Part shown: one piece after another, positions 1-11,029 of the stretch
Layout of the letters: every line of letters starts with the position of its first letter
Numbering within the stretch: the stretch's first letter is position 1
Assembly (NCBI GenBank): GCA_030435675.1
Contig: CM059623.1
Span: 15,065,592 to 15,129,591 of the forward strand
Direction: 5' to 3'
DNA: 64,000 nt
DNA from: Steinernema hermaphroditum
Lineage: Eukaryota > Nematoda > Chromadorea > Rhabditida > Steinernematidae
Notes under the pieces: generated by a model
Database searches by the model: none
What the model was told of the DNA's origin: nothing
Seen by the model: the letters and a program-made list of their open reading frames with translations, nothing else
Position numbers and translations under genes: made by a program

Positions 1-763
1 TCCTCAGATCTCCTGAGATCAAGATCGGCTCCTTTAAAAACCCGCTTCCTCAATCCGTCTTTACTGTAATGCACTTTTCCCCCTCACCACCATCCACCCG
101 CATTTAATTACAACCGCAATTATTAATTTTTATGCTCGTTCTTCAGTGCCTCGGAAGCGAAAACGCCCCGTCGGTGGGCGGCGCTTCCGCAACCTCTCCG
201 TTCACTCTTCCCGCTCGTGGGCTCGTCGCCGCGAGCGGCCGGCGACCGCCTTGCATAGTGTCAGGCCGTGTCTGGCGCTAGATTCAAACTCTTCTCTCGC
301 GTTGCTTCTCCCAACACAGCACACAGAGAGGCGAGAGACATACCGCACATATATTCACATAGAGCCCCTCAGTCGGTGCCGCGTCTCCCGCCTCCAGTTC
401 GCGTGGAACCGCAAGGGTCGTCGGTTCACACCTTCTGGAGGGTTTGAGGGGGTTCCCGATGGTGATCTTCTTCTTCTCCACAACAACAACAAGGCGATGT
501 TTTTGTGGAGCGTGCGCGCACGCGCGTAGTTCGACTGACTGACCCAAATGTGTCCGCGAGGCAAAGATAATCTTGTTTTTCGCGCGCATAAATATTTGAC
601 CCATTTTTTGTATACGCGTGCTGTGATGACTTGAACGTCGCCGTGTCCGAGCCGCTGTTGCTGCTCCATCTCCGGTGTTCTCACCTCGGTCTGATCTGCA
701 ATTAGCCGTTTCAGGCACCCTCAGCCAACGTATTCACATTTCTGTACCGTAACCATCAGCACG
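1..763. other. 5' flank of the MEIOC gene; no gene seen
   Basis: This stretch holds only short GC-rich open frames on both strands with no recognisable domain. It lies directly upstream of the MEIOC start and probably contains its promoter and 5' leader. I could not identify a specific promoter motif. Confidence 0.4.
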
Positions 764-3700
764 ATGGCCGTCGGATGCTTTAATTTGCCGTCCAACTTCC
801 TGGACGACACGTCCATCTGGAGCCCTAATGCCAGCGGCAAGCACGGCGCCAAGAGCGGTGTTACCAGGTCGCAGAGCCCCTTCGGCCTGTTCAACACGTG
901 CTGGTCGCCGATCCCGCCGGCTACGAGTAGCGATGCCACTTCGCCGTGGACCAACGTCTACAACTGGATGCAGAATTCGTCTGATCAGGTTGGTGGAGGC
1001 ATTTAGTAGATCCTTTTGGGCATATGTAGATGTGCGGGACAGGAACTTGAACTGGGATCAAAATCTGCTCATAGTGCGCTAAAACGGTGATGCTCCGCGA
1101 CACCCATTTTGGAAAGTCATTGTCACCATCATGAGCAGCATCGGTGATAACACCATAGCGGCGCTCTGGCGACGGCACTGTCATCGAAATGTGAATATTT
1201 TGACTGTAACATTCCCCATCAGTGCTGTGTGCAGCACATGATGCTCCTTTCGATGCTGATGCCGCTTTCAATGATTCAGTCACGGGGTTAAGCTGGGTCG
1301 CGTTTCTGTAAAACACTTCTCGAACGTCCGCACTGTTTATATTTTGACGGATAAAAACACATTTTTTTGCTGAACGATTTGTTTATATTAAATATCCAAA
1401 GGGTCAACAAAACGATCGGCCGTCGTGTCTAGCGTTGATTTGGGGGTAGATGATCATCTTGGTGGGGGTTATAAACTGTTTTGAACCAGCACATACTTTT
1501 GGTGTCACAAAGTGGGGGTAGTTTAGACCGGTTCCAGGGTCTAGGAGTTTCTAGAAGCGCATGGAATTCTTGAAAATCCTATAGGATTCAGCCATGTCCA
1601 GTCTATTTCCAGACCTCATTTCCATGAGAAACATTCTCCTCTCCTCCCCTTCCTGCCATGCATGTTCGCAGTTCTTTTCTGCTCTCCTCGTGCCTATCGA
1701 TGACGCCGCGTGCGTGTACTTTGCCCGAGCCGCAACATCAATTGTCGTCTCCCCCTCCTCTAACCCTTTGCCGCTCTCGACGACTTAGTCTTCCGGAAAT
1801 CGCCGTTAATCGCGCCACCAGCAGACACATCGACACAGCAGACACTCAATGCACTATTCTTCGTCAGTGCAGCAGCTGCAAAAGTGCAACATGACGGATT
1901 TTTTGGCATTAGTATGTATAAAACAATTTTCGGACGCAAAAAAAAAAGCGACGAAGACCCTGAATGGCCGATGTGCAAATACATTGCTTAAAGGATCAAG
2001 GCTGCGCGCGGAAGTGCTCGCGGGAACTCCCTCGCACTTTGCCTGTAGTGCTGAGTCACACACAGCCCGCAGTGGCCACGTGAAATGTCATCGACGGGCA
2101 CGTGTCCGGGGAGATCGTGTGCTGCGGCGGCGCCGGCTGGCACGCGCTGGTACCCGCGGAGACACGCGACGACCCTCCCCGAACCGGCCACCGCCGCCAC
2201 CCGGGGCAACAGCCCCACCCCATGTGCCATCATAATACGGGGCGCCGCGTTTTTGGGAAACACAAACAACATGCACCCGGCACTGCCAGGTCGTCGGCCC
2301 TCGGGCGCGTACCTCCGTGTCCCCCTAGATGTCACGACGGACGTCGATCAGCTGATGACGCGCCGGCCGCAAACTATACACACAAACATTAGAGGAAAGA
2401 GGCGACGACGGCGATGGACGAAGTAAACAACGACGACGAACGAATAAAGTTCGGAAGCGTTGTTGTTTACGAGTGCGTTCGAGAAGGGTCACGAAGAGAG
2501 ATGGAGGGAGGGAGAGCAGGTAGTGATAGGGGCAGGGGCAAGTGATAGCATTGCTAATTTTTCCGGTTTTTGAAATACAGCTGTGCACATGACAACAATG
2601 ACAAGTGGGTGGCCGTTTCCGCAGTCGATTTCCCGTACATTTCGATGTTTGTTCTAACCGTTTACAGGGAATCATTCACCTGATGCGACCCTTCTAAAGT
2701 CTAGCTTTAATTAGGGGGCCTTAATCGTCTCTATTCTTAGGAAGTCTTGTGTCATCTACCTTGATATACTTCATATTGTGAAACAATGATAATTCTACAC
2801 CGTTCACATTAAATGATTCACCTGGTGCGACCCTTCTAAAGTTGAGGTCTTCTAGCTTTCGCTAAGGATCGTTTTTAGCTGAACTCTGGTGCCATCTATC
2901 TTGATATTGCGAAATACTGATAATCCCACACCTCCTGACCACACCCTCACCCATCACTTTCAGCGTTCCAATCCCGGAAGCGACGAACGCGCCGACAGCG
3001 TGCAGTCCGGCTCCGACTCCCTCCAGTCGCCCATGTTGAACCACTCCCCGCCACCCACATCGTCGTCGATATGGAACAACCCCTACGAAGACGCCGAAGC
3101 GTTCAGCTTCTTCGAGCCAGTCAAGCCACAGCCGGTCAAGAAGACCGAACAGGACGAGCTGCTTCACGAGTTGCTCAAGATGAACATCTCCAAGGAGCAG
3201 CCGTTCCTCGCCGGTGGTAAAGGTGGCTTCCAGCGCCAGGTGTCCATGCCCACGTCGTCGTCTTCCTCGTCGTCGTCGCCCTCCTCTACCGGCCCCGGAT
3301 CGCGCTTCTACCAGCCGCCGCAGGGTTACAGTAGCCAGCGGGGACAGCACAATGCCTCGCAGAATCTGTTTAACTTCCCGCAGCAACATGGCCAGCAGCA
3401 ACAGCATCAGCAGGAGAACCACTTCGGCGGTCAGTGGGAGAATTCTGGTTGGGATTCGATGGAAAGGGAGATCAGCCATGATAAGGTAGGTCTCAAAGCG
3501 GCCTTCCACAATTATAAAATGGACGCATTTCAGATCAAGCATCAAGGATTCCGTCCGATTGTCGGCCATCGACAAGAAGCTCTGCGTTCGGTCCCGCTGC
3601 CCATCCACCGTCCGCAGCCGCAGCCCGCCTTCCAGAAGCCCCAATCCGCAAATCACTACTTCCAGTCCGCGCAGCAGCCTCTGAAGCAGTCCTCTTTCGA

Positions 3701-4667
3701 CGAAAACGACCTTAACTCGTACTACCAGCAGCAGCTGGAGCTCCAGCAGAACGTCTACGAGCACGTCTACGGCCTGATCGTCTCCGGCCAACTTCCCCTG
3801 CCGCCAGCGGCCATCGCCGCCGCGCAGCGTGCCGGAACCGGCTGGCCTCCTTCCACCTCGTCTGCCGCCGCCGCCGCCCAGATGCGCAACTTCGGCGGAT
3901 GCCCTCCCCCTCCGCAGCTCAACACTCGCCGCAGCCAGGCGGTCATGGAGCTGCAGCTCCGTCTCGAAGAGTGCACGGAGCAGTACCGACAGCTGGAGAA
4001 GGAGCGCAAGAAGACGGAAGCCGAGCTGGCACGCCACAACCTGGGCAAGAAGATCAGCTCGACGAACAATCTGCCCATTCCCCGGCTTCCAACGGCACCG
4101 TCGCGCGTCGATCGCTTGGTGGTCGACTTCTTCCGCGAGCACGCCCGCGTCCTCACGCTCATGGGCAAAATGGAGCAGTTGCGGGAGGCTCCGCTGCCGG
4201 CCGAGGTGCACGAGACGCTAAAGGGCCTGATGGACGCCATCAGGCTGCTCCAGCAGTGCAGACTTGTCGAGCGAAATGCCATTATCCAACAGCTGCGTGG
4301 AGAGATCGGCAGATACAATGAGGAAAAAGGTAAGGAGAAAACTTCTGATCCTGGACGCCATCGAACCCACCCTGGTCAGCTTAGTAATCCCTTGTTTTAA
4401 CCCTTGAGCCATAGGCACACAGCTCGCCCTGTTCTTCTAGTCTCTATTTAAGAACGATTCTCATTCGAAGGCTTTTCAGAAACGGCCAACCTGATCTTCG
4501 CCCTCACCGCCATCAACAAGGCCGTCGTGCGCGCCAGAAGCGCTAACTGGTGCTCCCTGATGTGGACAATCGGCACCGAGTCCGAAGTGCAGAAGCGCCA
4601 GATCGAACAGATCCTGGCGGCGAACTTCGAACTCGACCCTCCCGAGATCAAGCACCGTCCTGTCTAA
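764..4667 (+). CDS. MEIOC: MEIOC-like meiosis-specific coiled-coil protein
   Basis: Four exons (764-988, 2964-3485, 3534-4329, 4480-4667) join in frame to 576 aa. The N-terminal half is low complexity: Ser-rich, Gln/His-rich (about 3380-3420) and Pro-rich. The C-terminal third matches the vertebrate MEIOC domain closely, with a coiled-coil start ([20 protein letters not shown]), then [12 protein letters not shown] and SRVDRL, and the helix [14 protein letters not shown]. In animals MEIOC acts in the cytoplasm of germ cells with the RNA helicase YTHDC2 to maintain the meiotic programme; that role is inferred here by family. Intron 1 is long (about 2 kb) and carries a tandem duplication; the other introns are short. 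The gene converges on RAD9. The start is the first ATG of a frame that splices cleanly. An antisense frame of about 450 codons over exons 2-3 is a composition shadow. Confidence 0.9.
2668..2932. repeat. Tandem duplication in MEIOC intron 1
   Basis: Two adjacent units of about 140 bp share the same landmarks in order: ATTCACCTGRTGCGACCCTT, TCTAAAGT, TCTAGCTTT, then a GTGCCATCTA/GTGTCATCTA block and CTTGATAT. The units differ by substitutions and small indels, so the duplication is not recent. It ends just before the exon 2 acceptor. Confidence 0.7.
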
Positions 4668-5081
4668 GGCGCCCTTCCCGGCCATCGAAATTAACTACCG
4701 TAACACAGAAGACGGGTTTTGGTGTGTTAATTTATTCTTCTCCCTCCTCCTCCTTCGCCGTAGTAAGAAATATTTTCGTTACCACCCACTGACCGGCTGC
4801 TATCCTTGTGTGTGTTGTTATCCCCCTCCTCCTCCTCTTTCTAGTTTCACCCCATCCCTCGTCGTAGTGCCGCACCTACCGTAGTCCCGAAGTCGTAGCT
4901 CCGTTGACCGATGATCGTTGTTACTGTTATCCCCCAACTAACTATTTCCTCTTTTCCCAGTTCTTGTTGTCCCTGAAAGCGAGTAGATCCCCGCCCATCC
5001 TCGTGTCTTAGGACGCCTCCCTTGAGCGCGTCGCCCAGTCGTAGATACCGTAATCTCTCTAATTTTGAAGAGTTCATTCCT

Positions 5082-5089
5082 TGTACATA
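5082..5089 (+). promoter_or_regulatory. Candidate PUF/Pumilio site in MEIOC 3' UTR
   Basis: TGTACATA lies about 415 nt after the MEIOC stop codon, on the sense strand, in sequence with no gene of its own. It matches the Pumilio consensus UGUANAUA exactly. PUF proteins repress germline mRNAs through such 3' UTR sites. Whether the MEIOC 3' UTR extends this far is inferred. Confidence 0.35.
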
Positions 5090-5488
5090 CCGTAGTATTC
5101 AACAAATTTTCCATAACAACCCACAGAGGCCGGTGACCACATATATTTTATTTTTAATAACGTTGTTGACTCCCTAGTAGCCGTCTAGATTTCTACTCAA
5201 TTATCGTAATCCGCCTCCGCGCTTCCTGTACCATAGATCCCCTATTTTCTTACTATTTGGCGATTATTTATTTTTTGGCAAACGGTAAACCACACTGTCT
5301 CCCTTCCTACGCGCTCTCTCGACCAATATCCGCTGGATCACTGTCCGCTCATGTATACCGTCTAAACGATGTCATTGTATTTGTTCGAAAGAGAATCGAC
5401 GCGAGTTGAAGAGAAGTAAAGCAATCGTAGAAAGTTTTGTACTTATATACTACCGTTACATACATTATAAATAGAGATCTTCAGTGTA

Positions 5489-8149
5489 TCAGTTCCTGCT
5501 ACTGCTATTCTGCGAGGTTTGCGGCGTTCGACAAGCCAGGACCTTGCCCTCCGTCTGAGTGCCGTAGAATGTCGCTTGACTGGTGTTCAGGAAGTTTCTT
5601 CTTCGGGCCTGAAATTCGAACATCGTTAAAATCTGACCGATCTGCTTGTCTACATAGTCTGCAAAATGGACTAATTTTTGGTGTGTGGAAGAAGCCATTT
5701 AGTGACCGGTCCACTTCCACTTCGTTGTCAGACAGTGTTTCTCTGTTCAAGACAATTTAGTTCATTTTGCAGACTTTGCAGACTTTTAGATTGGTTGAGA
5801 TCGGTAAAGCAAGACGTTCAGAGGACTATGACAGCAATTTCGTTGGTTAAAGTGACACATCTCGTTTCGAGTCGTCAACGAACGAATGAACATACCGGAT
5901 GAGGAGGGGGAGACGGACTTCTAGGAAAGACTTCGCCGTCTTGATCTTCCTCCGACAGTGGATCTGTGCGATCTGAATCCACCTCTTCATCTTCCATTGG
6001 ATTTCGGTGTCGATGCGACGTTGAAATTCCCTCAAACACCTAACGATTCATGTCACATGCAGAAAAAGCGATATAGAACATACCGGAGGAGGAGTGGGTG
6101 ATGGACTTCCAGGAAAGATCTCATCGTCGTCATCTTCTTCCACATTATCTACGGACGCTGGTTCTGGCTCTATATTCTGTTCTTCGTTTTGTACTGAGCT
6201 GTGATGTTGGTGTGGCGTCGGCCTTCCCTGAAGAAGTCAAACATTAGCCACTTCGCATGGTTTTATTAGGGCCATATCAGAGCCGATCGACGGTTAATAA
6301 AACACCATACCCTAGAAGGAGGTGGCGGTGGACTATCAGGAAAGAATTCACCCTCATCCTGTTGCTCCATTTTCTGCCCGGACATTTCGGCCATCGTAGC
6401 CAACAGTTGCAGATCTTCATCTTCGTTATCAAATGAGTTACGGGGCTCTTGTGACGTCCCCTCTGGCGGCTAAATACACCCTTTCAACTCTCGCCAAAAA
6501 AGAAGAAAATCTACATCAAGTGGCATCATAGGCACAGGTGAAGACCTGCGCTTTCTGGACACAGGCATATCGGGCGAGATGCAACCGTCGCCGCCTATTT
6601 CCACCTTGCGCTCGGACATTTCCGCCATAGAAGCTACGATTTCCCTATCCGCGTCTTCGTCTTCGAACGAGTCACGGCGTTCTCGCGATGGCGCCGCTTC
6701 GTCACTGACCTGAAAATTCATGACTACTAACTACGGAAAGATAAATGTACTTCAACTGGTACAACAGCTACAATTGGAGATTTGCGTTTTCTGGACACAG
6801 GCACAAACGGCACTCTCGAATTGTTCACGACCTGGCTAACGGAAAAGGAGCAGTTACTACAGCTAAAAGGGATAACTTCACATGACGAAAAACAGCAACC
6901 AACTCACTTAAGAGAAGAAGCTATCAGGTCATTCATTTCTCCATCCATCGTGGAAATATGAAACTCCGCCGAGAACTCATCGGGAGTTTCAGTCATCGAA
7001 ATGATCAGCGGCTTTCCTGGTTCAGCGATCAGTAAATCGATCAGGGTTATACCGACACTATCGGCAAACAGTATCATGGACTAAAACAGGTCATACAGAA
7101 GGGGTTTACGCTCAACATCCCCACCAGAAATTCCTTCGTAGAGACGCTAACTTCGGATTTGAGTGTCATCTTGTATTTCAGCATATCTTCCGCAGCAATG
7201 TAGCCTTCTCTTTTCATGATTTGGGGTCGTTCTAAACAACAGCTCATTCTATGGAACGCTTTTATACCATACCTCCATCTTCAGGGGGCAGAAATCTTCT
7301 GAAGTAGATCTTATTATCGATTCGGCAATCGATTATGGTATCAAAGTAGCTGATATGTGATCCTAGGATTTTCGTGAAGTGCCTAAAATGGAGAGCATGG
7401 TTTCACATAGAGAAGAAACAATTTACGTGGGCGGACATCGGATCATGTTAGGCATCAGATGCTTCTCATTATCATCAAAAAGCGACTTGAACGTTGTCGT
7501 TGTTTCACGTAGGCGGAGTTCGTGTGTTTTAACGACGTCTAAACGGCGATGAAGAACGACAAATGTTGTGTTCGTCTCACCACAATTAACGTAGAAGATA
7601 ACTTTCATGGTGTCGCCCTTAGGATCAAGAAATAGCACAAGACTGCTGCATGGTTTGCGCTCGCCTATGTTGTGGAAAGTCGCCACGGCGCTCTGAACAG
7701 ATCATGTCAGTGACCGTAATGGAGCTAACTGTCACCTTCACGGACAGCCTGCACATGTTAGCACTGCGTGAAGCATCCAGTCTGCTCGTATCGGAGTAGC
7801 AAAAGTAATTCGTTCGAAACAGGAACCCTCCGACCACAGTGCGCGCGTTGTTCAAGCCCTTCACATAGAGCCCCTCACTAGATGGCACTAGATACAGATT
7901 ATCGCCGATCTTGCTCATCATGACTACAGCCTTGGAGAAATCTAGAACAACGATCAAACTACGACTACAAGAGGAAAACTCACATGAAGTTGTGGAGTCG
8001 ATCACATAGATCGCCCCCGTGTGATTTTCCGGTATCACGTTGGCACTGAGCAGATCTTGAATGGTTGAATTGATGGTGCGGCCAGTGCGGAGTGTACCGG
8101 TCGTTACGCTGGATGGACCAGCATCCTGATCGGCATCCTGCTGGCTCAT
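5489..8149 (-). CDS. RAD9: RAD9 checkpoint clamp subunit with repeated-exon tail
   Basis: Twelve exons in transcription order: 8149-7984, 7941-7736, 7692-7427, 7382-7273, 7231-7125, 7080-6908, 6835-6751, 6709-6515, 6469-6311, 6227-6084, 6039-5896, 5608-5489. They join in frame to 624 aa. The PCNA-like part shows family landmarks: SKIGDNLYLVPSSEGL early, VVKTHELRLRE mid-domain, and KEFLSMILFADSVGITL late, aligning with human RAD9 SRIGDELYLEPLEDGL, RKTHNLSF and KEFRGLLSFAESANLNL. RAD9 forms the 9-1-1 sliding clamp with HUS1 and RAD1 and recruits TopBP1/ATR through its phosphorylated tail. Here the tail is long, acidic and Ser-Pro-rich and is made of repeated exons. The N-terminus is about 60 residues longer than in vertebrates. 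The nematode ortholog is called hpr-9. The last exon was chosen by phase and a strong ATTTCAG acceptor, and is the least certain. Confidence 0.88.
5896..6835 (-). repeat. Duplicated exons of the RAD9 C-terminal tail
   Basis: Exons 7-11 of RAD9 repeat two motif sets. Set one is a Ser-Arg-Lys-Arg patch ending an exon (SRKRKSPI in exon 7, SRKRRSSP in exon 8). Set two is an acidic exon ending in a Phe-Pro-x-Ser-Pro/polyproline motif: FFPDSPPPPPSR (exon 9), IFPGSPSPTPPP (exon 10), VFPRSPSPPPHP (exon 11). Exons 8 and 9 also share an acidic block ending MAEMS. Exons 10 and 11 are both exactly 144 nt and phase 0, and both are followed by GTATGTTC. Confidence 0.75.
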
Positions 8150-8717
8150 TACAGAGATCTGGAAACGAGGAACAGCTCAAGAATAAGTGGATCCTGGTAC
8201 AGTACACAAAGTGATACAGAGTGCTCGAGATGACCGCTAAGACGCGAAACAGCTGAGAGAACCATCACCAAAAGCAATGACCGACTGAAAAAGCACGGAA
8301 ACCCGTTCCTTGGCGCTTCGTGACAGCTGATTCAAAAAGTTGCGAAACCCGCAAAAATCGATGCCGAACGTAAGATGTCTCCAGGTCACTGCGATTTGAT
8401 ACAATTTTGCAGTGAGTTTCTATTCACATGTTGTGGAAGGCCTCCCAAAAATGAACAGAAACTGCTTTTCCACATTCAATGTTACCTAGCTAGCGATTGA
8501 TAGTTACATGCCCGGTCATTAGATATCCTGCACCTGTTGTATCACAATGCTTTTCCGAAGATGTATGAAAAGTGTACTTTCCGATCAGGTTTTTGGCTAT
8601 TTCCTGTTCCCTATGCATTCTCAAATCGTGGTAGATGGTTACGTGAACTGGGATTCCACGATATACTCTCGTTATTCTTTTATTTTCTGGTTTTTATGAA
8701 TATCCGTAATTTTCAGA
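8150..8717. other. Divergent intergenic region
   Basis: This separates the leftward RAD9 start from the rightward small-protein gene, so it probably carries both promoters. A run of Ts and TTTTCAG directly precedes the next ATG, as expected for a trans-splice acceptor. I saw no gene here. Confidence 0.4.
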
Positions 8718-9723
8718 ATGAATTCTCTGCTTCGCTGCTGCCGAGTGCCTTCTGTGCCGAGGACGATAGTCCGAAACCGGGTCAGCTACTATCAGCCGAC
8801 GAATCGATGGCCGCCGCGGTTTATTAGGTATGATAAGTGCGAACTCCGGCAAGCGGAGATTCATTAGCTGTTGGCGGTAAAGCCACCGCTTTTGTTTGTA
8901 ATTTTATGCAGACGCCGCAAGCGATGGTTTTCGCGATTTTAATTTAGGTCTATCTGCTAGTGGGACAATTAGACGTTTCTGAGCAGACATGTCTATGCGG
9001 CGAAACCCATCCACCGCTTTTGTTCGCAATTTTATGTATACGCGGCAAGCAGTGGTCTATGTCTGCCGAAAATAGTCTCTGTTTCATGCATGGTTAGACA
9101 GAGACAACCGTTTCGTAAGACCTAAACCGCTGGCAGAACTTTGGACAAAGAGTCGTTCGGTGTCCGCCGAAAACAGCGTTCGCTCTGCTAGTCATATACG
9201 GTCTCTGCTTCACGACTAGCCAGAGATAGCCGCTTCGTCAGATTTAGACTACGGTTTGACTAGAATATGAACAATGAGTTGGTTGGTGTCTTTTGGAAGT
9301 GCCGTTTTTCGTATGCTTGTTTCCTTCAACCACCGATAGACTTTGATGGCTACATTCAAGCGTTCGTTTAGACGTTTCTGGCTGCGCTACCCCAACGCCC
9401 ATCTCTGGGGAACTCTCGGAATCTGCTCCGTCGCCTTGTTGTTCCCAATCCTACCATGGTAGGCTGACCAACTCAAGCAATTCTAACCACATTTCTGCAG
9501 GTTCTACAACTATTTCACGATGTCAAAAGAAGAATTTTTGAGATACCGCGATCAGTATAACATTGTCGTGCGCGAGCGACAGAAATTCGGTATGTTCATG
9601 TTGTTAATTTCGCTTCCGAATCGCTCATTTTCAGGAACGAACCTATACTTCCCATTCTTCACCGAGAACAAGGCAGTTACGGGCGACACCACTCCATCAG
9701 AAGCTCCCACGAAGGAAAATTGA
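8718..9723 (+). CDS. Small single-pass, probably mitochondrial protein
   Basis: Four exons (8718-8827, 9372-9458, 9501-9589, 9635-9723) join in frame to 124 aa. The N-terminus is Arg-rich with almost no acidic residues (MNSLLRCCRVPSVPRTIVRN), as in a mitochondrial presequence. One hydrophobic segment follows (LWGTLGICSVALLFPILPW), then a polar, charged C-terminal tail. The size and layout resemble single-pass accessory subunits of respiratory complexes, but I do not recognise the family and assign no function. TTTTCAG lies one base before the ATG, suggesting SL trans-splicing. The 169 bp gap to NAT9 on the same strand suggests an operon with this gene first. Confidence 0.7.
8870..9310. repeat. 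Degenerate tandem repeats in intron 1
   Basis: Within the 544 bp first intron, CACCGCTTTTGTT plus the AATTTTATG that follows recurs at about 8883 and 9011. A second pair recurs at about 9085-9185 and 9205-9300 (CTCTG, a C-rich TAG block, CAGAGA.A.CCG, TTCGT.AGA). I take these as old local duplications with no coding content. Confidence 0.45.
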
Positions 9724-9892
9724 TTCTTTGTTGTGACGATAGATTGTTGTAGATCGTTTAGATTTGTAAAATATTCGAATTCTGTTGGTTTACTTACTTT
9801 TAGAGCTATTCCCAACTGCCGTTTAACTATCTACTTGTTCCTTTTGCCATTTTTGCCATTCGTTTTGCCATAATTACGGTTTATAGTTTAGC

Positions 9893-10884
9893 ATGTATAT
9901 CAACAAGGATACTGTATTGGTTGGAAAGCGCGTGATTTTGGTGCCGTACGAAGAGAAACATGTCGATAAGTACCACAAGTGGATGGAGAGCGAAGAGCTA
10001 CGGGAGCTGACGGCGTCTGAGCGATTGAGTCGCGAAGAAGAGTTTGAAATGCAAAGAAGTTGGCGGGAAGATGAAGACAAGTGCACCTTCATCGTGTTGA
10101 GCCGCGAGGGGTATGAGAAAGCAAATGACGAGGTGAGTAAGGGGTAGTGGAGCGGATTGCAAGAAACTTTGCTATTCCATTTGCAGTTTCAATATCTGAA
10201 AATCGGTTGAAATTTGTCTGCAACTAGAGACGAGAATATACTTTTCATTGACCATTCACAGTGAAAGCTATTTGCAGTTTCAGTATCTGCGAATCGATTG
10301 GAATCTGTTTGTGTCTGAACGACAGACTAGACTTTTTGTCTATTCTAAGTGCAACTGCACTTTTGTCTCGTTTCTTGTTTTGTCTGTGTGAATGGGAGAC
10401 GAGACATTCGCAATGAAAGAGGGACGCTTTGTTCCATTTATCTCTCTTTTTGTCTCAATTGTTGGTTGAGCACATATCGTATATGTTCCGCATCATAATT
10501 CGCCCATTTCAGATAGGATCCATGATCGGCGACGTGAACATCTTCGTCAATTCCTTCGGTGACCAACCGATCGCTGAAGTAGAACTCATGATTGCCGAAG
10601 AAGCCTTTCGTGGCCAAGGGCTCGGCTCAGAAATTGTCTCTATGATGATGCAGTATGCGATGAATCAATTGAAGCTGTCACACTTCGAAGTGAAGATCTC
10701 CGACGATAACGCTAAGAGCTCGAAGCTGTTCCAACGTCTTGGATTCGAAGAATCATCCTACAGCGAAGTGTTCCGCGAGAGAACGTTCAAGTTCGACAAT
10801 TCAAAGAGTGAAGATCTCAAGAATCTGGCTTCATACGATGTCCTATCATACTCCAGTTGGACAAGAACAACGCCAAGTAGCTGA
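9893..10884 (+). CDS. NAT9: N-acetyltransferase 9-like protein (GNAT)
   Basis: Two exons (9893-10132 and 10513-10884) give 203 aa, close to the usual NAT9 length. The N-terminus has the family signature: a conserved LVGKRVILVPYEEKHVDKYH start and a WMESEELRELTASE helix. The second exon carries GNAT motif A (EVELMIAEEAFRGQGLGSEI, with the acetyl-CoA loop RGQGLG) and motif B (FEVKISDDNAKSSKLFQRLG). The family transfers acetyl groups to protein N-termini and in flies protects microtubules. GTTTAG lies one base before the ATG, consistent with trans-splicing as the downstream gene of an operon. The intron holds a duplicated segment of about 85 bp. Confidence 0.92.
10180..10330. repeat. Tandem duplication in the NAT9 intron
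   Basis: ATTTGCAGTTTCARTATCTG followed by AATCGRTTGRAATYTGT occurs twice, near 10182 and 10268, so about 85 bp has been duplicated within the intron. Each copy contains a CAG that could act as a cryptic acceptor. Confidence 0.6.
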
Positions 10885-11029
10885 ATCCATATTTATTAAA
10901 TATTACAAGTCTTATTAGAACGCATAACGAAGACATAGTGAGCATGAGGAAAAGAAGGAATCAACAAACAACGATGCGATCGCATCGATCACTTTCACAG
11001 ATACGGTATACCCTTTTGATTGCTACTTA

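Noticed and set aside
146..718. Overlapping frames on both strands upstream of MEIOC
   Set aside because: Both strands are open because of base composition; the translations are Arg/Thr-rich with no domain.
2862..4211. A 449-codon open frame antisense to MEIOC
   Set aside because: It is a shadow of the GC-rich MEIOC exons. It crosses MEIOC introns and exons without regard to splice sites, and shows Leu/Arg/Gly-rich composition with no domain.
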